The notes below the pieces were generated by a model that searched no databases, was not told where the DNA came from, and saw only the letters and a program-made list of their open reading frames with translations. 6,715 nucleotides of DNA from Candidatus Paracaedibacteraceae bacterium UBA6184 (lineage in GTDB: Bacteria; Pseudomonadota; Alphaproteobacteria; UBA6184). The stretch spans positions 1-6,715 of the forward strand of contig DITM01000102.1 of assembly GCA_002422845.1 (NCBI GenBank). The letters run 5' to 3'. Shown piece by piece: positions 4,501 through 6,715 of the stretch. A program made the position numbers and the translations under genes. Numbering within the stretch: position 1 is the stretch's first letter; the number at the start of each line of letters is the position of its first letter.

Positions 4501-6376
4501 GGTTGATGCTGACGGAAACGCCCTATCACAGGGTTGTTCAGCACCCCTTAAAATAGAAATGCCACAAGGGGCAAATTTAGATCACATGAAAGATTTAAGC
4601 TGGGTTACAGATGTATTAAAGGCCCACCCCGAAACGGAACTGACCCGTGTTCTAAATGAACAGGGTAAAGTTGAATACCGCGTAACGGCAATGTCGCCCC
4701 ACCTAACGATGGTTATCGCTTTAGCTGTTTCAGTTTGTACAGCCGGTGCAGGTTTTGCGGGCGCTGCCGCCATGACAACAACACAAGCCATGACGGCCGC
4801 TGCAACAAGTGCCCTTATAACCCAAACAATTACAGCAACCATCGGTTATGCCATGGGGGACGGCAAAGCCTTTGCCAAAGCTGTTAGTGAGGATAAGTTA
4901 AAAAATATAGGTATTGATGTTATCACAGCTGGGATAACGCAGGGAATAAGCAATAGCCTGAACGCTGGTAGCATAAGCACACTTCAAGCGGCATGTTTCA
5001 GAACAGCCGTACGTGAATTAAAAGTTGTTGCGTTAACCGGAAAGTGGGACATAAAAGAATGTCTTGGTCGTGAAGTTGCAAGTACAATTGAGGGTGCTGC
5101 TAAATCTCTGGTTCAAAGTATAGGCGATCAGTATTCAACAAGGGATATGACCTTCTTAGAACATAAAATACAGCACGGACTAACAGCTGGCATGGCAGAG
5201 GCAGCGGCAGGACTTGCTGAAAGCGCTATTACAGGCCAAAAAGTACAGGGCCTTTTAGAACGTTCAGTGGCCGCAGGCGCCGGTGCTGTCCTTGCAGAAT
5301 CTGTGGCAGAAGCTATCTATGATCCACTTGATGGCTTGTCAGCATCTGAAGTTAAAATTCTTGATGATCAAGCGTTAACAAAAGCTAAAGAACGTCTAGG
5401 TGCCGCAGCTAATCCGCAAGATTTAGAATATGTGAAGATAAAAGAGCTTCAAGGGTTGGTTAAAGATCGTTTAAATGGCAACGCTGAATATGCCAAGAAA
5501 ATAGGTCAATTAACAACCATCGTGGCTGGCGCGCTTACCAATAATCCTGCGATTTTGCAAGCCATGCATAATGCTGCCACCAGAGCACTGGAGCATAATT
5601 TTATGCAGTGCGCTATAGGACGCACAGTACTTGCAGAGACAATTATTGGTCAACGATTAGTGCAAGGGCTAGCCGCAGCTGGCGGCGCCCGCTTAGCAAA
5701 CGAGGCCCTAGACTTTATTGGCGTTAAAGTGGTTGATGGTGGATACAGCTATAACGATCGTGTGTATGGATCCGTGAACGATGTCTTAACAGCTGTTATA
5801 GTTGATAACCCTATAACACAAGCTGCAGGCAGCATCTACTTGGTCGCTAAAACGCTGTTAGATGTTGTGGTAAATGAGCCAGGTCTTGATTTAAGCAGTA
5901 TTTCGTCTTACGATAAACCAAGTCAACCAAAAACAGAAAAACAACCCAATAATGGCCCCTCGCATCTAAACCGTGGTCAATCATCAACGGCAGCAACTGG
6001 CGGCGCTGTTCCTCCTCCGGAGGATCCGGAGGAAGAGGGTAAATTCAAAGAAAATAAGCTTACTGAGAAGCAAAAACAACAACTAGAGGGTAAAAAACTG
6101 GAAGGTGAAAACCCTGGAAATGTAAGACCATCCAAAGATGGACTTACAAAAGTAGATACTGAAAAATTAGGTGGCTTAGAAGAAGCGCATAAAACGTTTG
6201 AACGCCTAACTGGAGAAAGGCCACCTAGTAGTTTAAGAAATCCAGGGGATCGTTTTAGAAGGGTTTTATCAGATGGAAAAGAAGTACAAATTCGCTTTGA
6301 AGGTGATTCAGGTCACCCAAAAATTGAAATTACAGATCACCTTCAAAAAACATTAGAAAAGGTAAGCTTTAAATGA
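1547..6376 (+). CDS. CdiA/FhaB-like contact-dependent inhibition exoprotein, 5'-truncated by an IS3 element
   Basis: Remainder of a giant two-partner-secretion exoprotein that would display a toxic C-terminal domain to neighbouring cells. Residues are numbered from TTG 1547. About 40-300 and 385-425: strand-rich, Gly/Asn-containing FHA-like sequence (GDFVLNGNIETQDLVLKG; GGDLEGSGTVYNTGSI). About 300-380: helical insert. 425-640: Tyr/Pro-containing region (NPYYVPPKP; LMPNIYFPKDL) resembling the CdiA YP domain. About 675-985: FHA-2-type repeats, with a GGKTTYDNRQ block then GNITIVS...LTVVGTKYTIQANKKVMITT. 1010-1352: DUF637/pretoxin region (LSWVTDVLKAHPE; an Ala/Gly-rich hydrophobic run at 1053-1102; LEHKIQHGL) ending in ALEHNF, where relatives have VENN. 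1353-1445: hydrophobic. 1451-1540: Pro/Gln/Glu/Lys linker. 1541-1609: toxin candidate. Codons 1-12 lie in the IS3 end; there is no ATG, Shine-Dalgarno, signal peptide or TPS domain. Full CdiA proteins exceed 3,000 residues, so half or more is missing. The frame is otherwise unbroken. Confidence 0.85.
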   Translation: MLLSCPNNQDHLSAQKFSVTEHNFITKDKAEARVKQPRVLSGKEFHIDAVVQAKSMDILTPSYTGVVGLEDGANSKRGELLTEEGHLDVVAHDFDLQNGTLAADSADFIVREPLKVGRLVRDLDHTIFGTIYKDFQTIAGMTKSSPGLYANAQQLSPLLKKGPLLGLESVAERQKIRKVRTVNDSCFLSLPITAASKHHNQSGIFIKTLFSIQGDFVLNGNIETQDLVLKGHKSSIHSGKFTVSRNAHVKGDITLTPEFDNGLVLNQPPEFYVGGDLEGSGTVYNTGSIFHAKKTSGISYNSENFISPFLQQALKCCEQDIDKGTPSHLVDRVYDLVLRTCSISTNNTDLINIKRDLLAIADHGWFPFFYYCFSGIENIVGAKYSFPAQTSFGDSVVLSEVSSLNGHISAPTLLVTASPKGLVVGTKNPYYVPPKPAVSMFHMRDLQAVAGANLHMNQIPGVHLSNAFRFYFQERFWHKEDEAQAFYDRVRQDIHIITKDHKIKPYQGQVIKMTPQLILDWLKKKVQDTLMRGYIEPEQAVDFALLAELHQNGTEYLRRTGLGGDQAETLAMTVYGIDPTNRRIPLPDKPMIFYLMDETDPHQSLMPNIYFPKDLRDGARSDRGSLLKANNFMVIPYNMTADEFLCLAGHRPELMGLASSSPALVEHLNRDISLDAQAVSAVSTPANIELYGDLRITEVLLVIASGDLTVSAKIEAEKAILASLEANVTVETAIKRIGSGDNWSDVVSSTSDVTTRGMLAVLAPKGIVTVSGAKLTSTDSKLAIMGRHVLLKSVGLQSHRAEMRHKYYEEENNLRQLQSSIKGEEVTVMALDTLMTAGVIAESGSLGTTLQGGDVIQQGTYNTRQFSSITHGDSSAFSGGKTTYDNRQTCIALPDEMKSEGNITIVSLKAPLTVVGTKYTIQANKKVMITTRGGAQFLAAWSQDIHQVANAYKGFAKITYSGYTEQSKAATPVTVSGGGTMEITMVDADGNALSQGCSAPLKIEMPQGANLDHMKDLSWVTDVLKAHPETELTRVLNEQGKVEYRVTAMSPHLTMVIALAVSVCTAGAGFAGAAAMTTTQAMTAAATSALITQTITATIGYAMGDGKAFAKAVSEDKLKNIGIDVITAGITQGISNSLNAGSISTLQAACFRTAVRELKVVALTGKWDIKECLGREVASTIEGAAKSLVQSIGDQYSTRDMTFLEHKIQHGLTAGMAEAAAGLAESAITGQKVQGLLERSVAAGAGAVLAESVAEAIYDPLDGLSASEVKILDDQALTKAKERLGAAANPQDLEYVKIKELQGLVKDRLNGNAEYAKKIGQLTTIVAGALTNNPAILQAMHNAATRALEHNFMQCAIGRTVLAETIIGQRLVQGLAAAGGARLANEALDFIGVKVVDGGYSYNDRVYGSVNDVLTAVIVDNPITQAAGSIYLVAKTLLDVVVNEPGLDLSSISSYDKPSQPKTEKQPNNGPSHLNRGQSSTAATGGAVPPPEDPEEEGKFKENKLTEKQKQQLEGKKLEGENPGNVRPSKDGLTKVDTEKLGGLEEAHKTFERLTGERPPSSLRNPGDRFRRVLSDGKEVQIRFEGDSGHPKIEITDHLQKTLEKVSFK
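1555..1583 (+). repeat. Probable right inverted repeat of the IS3 remnant
   Basis: About 30-60 bp after the orfB stop lies CTGTCCGAACAACCAGGACC followed by ACCTCT. The pattern CTGTCC, spacer, GGACCACCTC is typical of IS3-family right ends next to orfB. The left partner is deleted, so the repeat cannot be confirmed by pairing, and the exact last base is uncertain by several nucleotides. Confidence 0.5.
3569..4501 (+). other. FHA-2-type hemagglutinin repeat region of the exoprotein
   Basis: Residues about 675-985. Repeated short strands (GDLTVSAKIEAEKAILAS; GIVTVSGAKLTSTDSKLAIMG; EEVTVMALDTLMTAGVIAES) and the pattern 'Ser-rich charged loop, Tyr-Asp, Gly-Asn-Ile-Thr-Ile, Leu-Thr-Val-Val-Gly' match the beta-helical repeats of FHA/CdiA proteins. 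In E. coli CdiA the FHA-2 region is needed for toxin transfer across the target outer membrane. That role is transferred here by family knowledge, and the limits are approximate. Confidence 0.65.
4574..5602 (+). other. DUF637/pretoxin region with degenerate VENN-like motif
   Basis: Residues about 1010-1352. A helical entry segment (DLSWVTDVLKAHPETELTRV) leads into a hydrophobic Ala/Gly-rich stretch (MVIALAVSVCTAGAGFAGAA), then an amphipathic Ala-rich region with LEHKIQHGLTAGMAEAAAG, and ends in GALTNNPAILQAMHNAATRA-LEHNF. This order matches the hemagglutinin DUF637 domain and the pretoxin domain that usually closes with AVENN before the variable toxin. Here the four residues are Leu-Glu-His-Asn (bases 5588-5599), so the equivalence rests on position and on the flanking Ala-Ala-Thr and Asn-Phe. 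Confidence 0.65.
6013..6033. repeat. Perfect inverted repeat, also a 9-bp tandem repeat, at the backbone/toxin linker
   Basis: The arms TCCTCCGGA (6013-6021) and TCCGGAGGA (6025-6033) are exact reverse complements around a 3-base loop GGA. The same DNA also holds two exact tandem copies of TCCGGAGGA (6016-6024 and 6025-6033). In frame it encodes Pro-Pro-Glu-Asp-Pro-Glu-Glu. It sits where the DUF637-side backbone gives way to the variable C-terminus. It could be a recombination or slippage point, or just a consequence of Pro/Glu codons. Confidence 0.6.
6167..6373 (+). other. Candidate C-terminal toxin domain of the exoprotein (unassigned family)
   Basis: Residues 1541-1609, the last 69. The pattern is GGLEEAHKTFERLTG, then GDRFRRVLSDGKEVQIRFEG, then SGHPKIEITD and a short basic tail. 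This compact strand-rich 'FxxLTG...DGxxVxxR...SGxPxIEI' arrangement resembles small variable tips I recall on CDI and Rhs proteins, but I cannot name the family or activity. Polar candidates for an active site include Arg1569, Asp1576, Arg1583, His1590 and Glu1594. It follows a charged Lys/Glu/Gln linker and is directly followed by an overlapping small gene, the usual toxin-immunity layout. Local GC is about 37% against roughly 45-50% in the pretoxin region, fitting a swapped-in cassette. Confidence 0.55.
6357..6362 (+). promoter_or_regulatory. Ribosome binding site for the downstream immunity candidate
   Basis: AAAAGG lies 10 bases before ATG 6373, inside the end of the toxin-encoding frame. 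Together with the ATGA stop/start overlap it supports translation of the small gene, both independently and by coupling to the exoprotein. Confidence 0.55.
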
Positions 6377-6715
6377 AAATTGATATAGTAACAGGAGCCA
6401 GCGATATTTTATTACGTGAAATCAAAACTGGAAATAGCATTTTAAAAAAAATTAAATCAACAACTTTGTTAAATATTACACAATTAGAAATTAAGCATAT
6501 AAAATATCTGATGATTGAAGTTTTGAATGGCTATTTACAAAATACGCTTTCTGAAGGTGATATATTAGACACTATTGACGCACTTGAAAAGGTACTTTAT
6601 GAAAAATATACCTTAGATTTTCCAGAAACTTTTTATCCTCAATTTCCTGATGACGATGAACGTTCATTAGGTATAGATACACTAAGCTATTTAGATAGAT
6701 TAAAGTGGCATAATG
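6373..6715 (+). CDS. Probable cognate immunity protein of the CDI toxin (3' end beyond window)
   Basis: A frame opening at ATG 6373 and reading 114 codons without a stop to the window edge. It starts MKIDIVTGASDILLREIKTG and contains mostly predicted helix, including a long stretch LEIKHIKYLMIEVLNGYL (residues 38-55), then an acidic, aromatic part with FPETFYPQFPDDDE (83-96). I count 19 acidic and 13 basic residues, with the acid concentrated in the second half. There is no signal peptide or membrane segment, so it should be cytoplasmic. I recognise no family. The immunity assignment is inferred from its place directly after a CdiA-type toxin tip, the 4-bp ATGA overlap, the AAAAGG site upstream, its acidity and its low GC (about 28% by hand count, lower than anything around it). 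CDI immunity proteins are typically 80-180 residues, so most of the gene is probably present. Alternative: an unrelated small gene. Confidence 0.7.
   Translation, partial: MKIDIVTGASDILLREIKTGNSILKKIKSTTLLNITQLEIKHIKYLMIEVLNGYLQNTLSEGDILDTIDALEKVLYEKYTLDFPETFYPQFPDDDERSLGIDTLSYLDRLKWHN

Noticed and set aside
4582..4842. 86-residue minus-strand frame with a hydrophobic Ala/Val start, resembling a membrane protein
   Set aside because: It is the antisense of the Ala/Gly-rich hydrophobic DUF637 stretch, so the hydrophobicity reflects codon mirroring rather than a gene.
6028..6033. GGAGGA as a ribosome binding site for separate translation of the toxin tip
   Set aside because: No ATG, GTG or TTG follows at usable spacing. 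The motif is part of the inverted repeat and encodes Pro-Glu-Glu.
1..6715. CRISPR arrays, tRNA or rRNA genes, riboswitches
   Set aside because: No regularly spaced direct repeats, cloverleaf-like sequences or rRNA-like tracts were seen on either strand.

Overview
The window is an AT-rich, mobile-element-littered stretch of a Gram-negative bacterial genome. It carries the 3' part of a CdiA/FhaB-type contact-dependent inhibition (CDI) exoprotein gene and, overlapping its end, the start of a probable immunity gene. The organism cannot be named from sequence alone. The two-partner-secretion exoprotein architecture implies a diderm proteobacterium. The low GC and dense IS debris would suit a host-associated lineage (for example amoeba- or arthropod-associated Rickettsiales/Holosporales), but that is inference.

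Bases 1-227 are one end of an ISL3-family insertion sequence. They hold the first 44 codons of its transposase on the minus strand, with the start of its Cys-x-x-Cys zinc finger, and a terminal inverted repeat beginning GGCTCTTT that ends at base 227. Immediately outside it, from about base 229, starts the C-terminal catalytic domain of a tyrosine recombinase (ATG at 262, stop at 753). Its N-terminal DNA-binding domain is gone, apparently cut off by the ISL3 insertion. About 40 bp later comes a 5'-truncated IS3-family orfB (DDE transposase) with an intact D-D-E triad, followed by the presumed right end of that element near base 1583.

From about base 1584 to 6376 a single unbroken frame of about 1,600 codons encodes the remainder of a large CDI exoprotein. 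In order it shows beta-helical segments, a helical insert in AT-rich DNA, a Tyr/Pro-containing region like the CdiA 'YP' domain, an FHA-2-type repeat block, a DUF637/pretoxin region with a degenerate VENN-like motif (LEHN), a hydrophobic segment, a Pro/Glu/Gln-rich linker and a small C-terminal domain likely to be the toxin. The first dozen codons come from the IS3 end. No signal peptide, TPS secretion domain or ribosome binding site is seen, so the gene looks decapitated and is probably an orphan or silent cdiA rather than a working one.

The last 343 bases begin a small acidic, very AT-rich (about 28% GC) gene whose ATG overlaps the toxin stop codon (ATGA), preceded by AAAAGG. Position, coupling, size and charge fit a cognate immunity protein; it runs off the window end. 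Toxin domain and immunity gene together are the most novel part, since I can assign neither to a named family with confidence.
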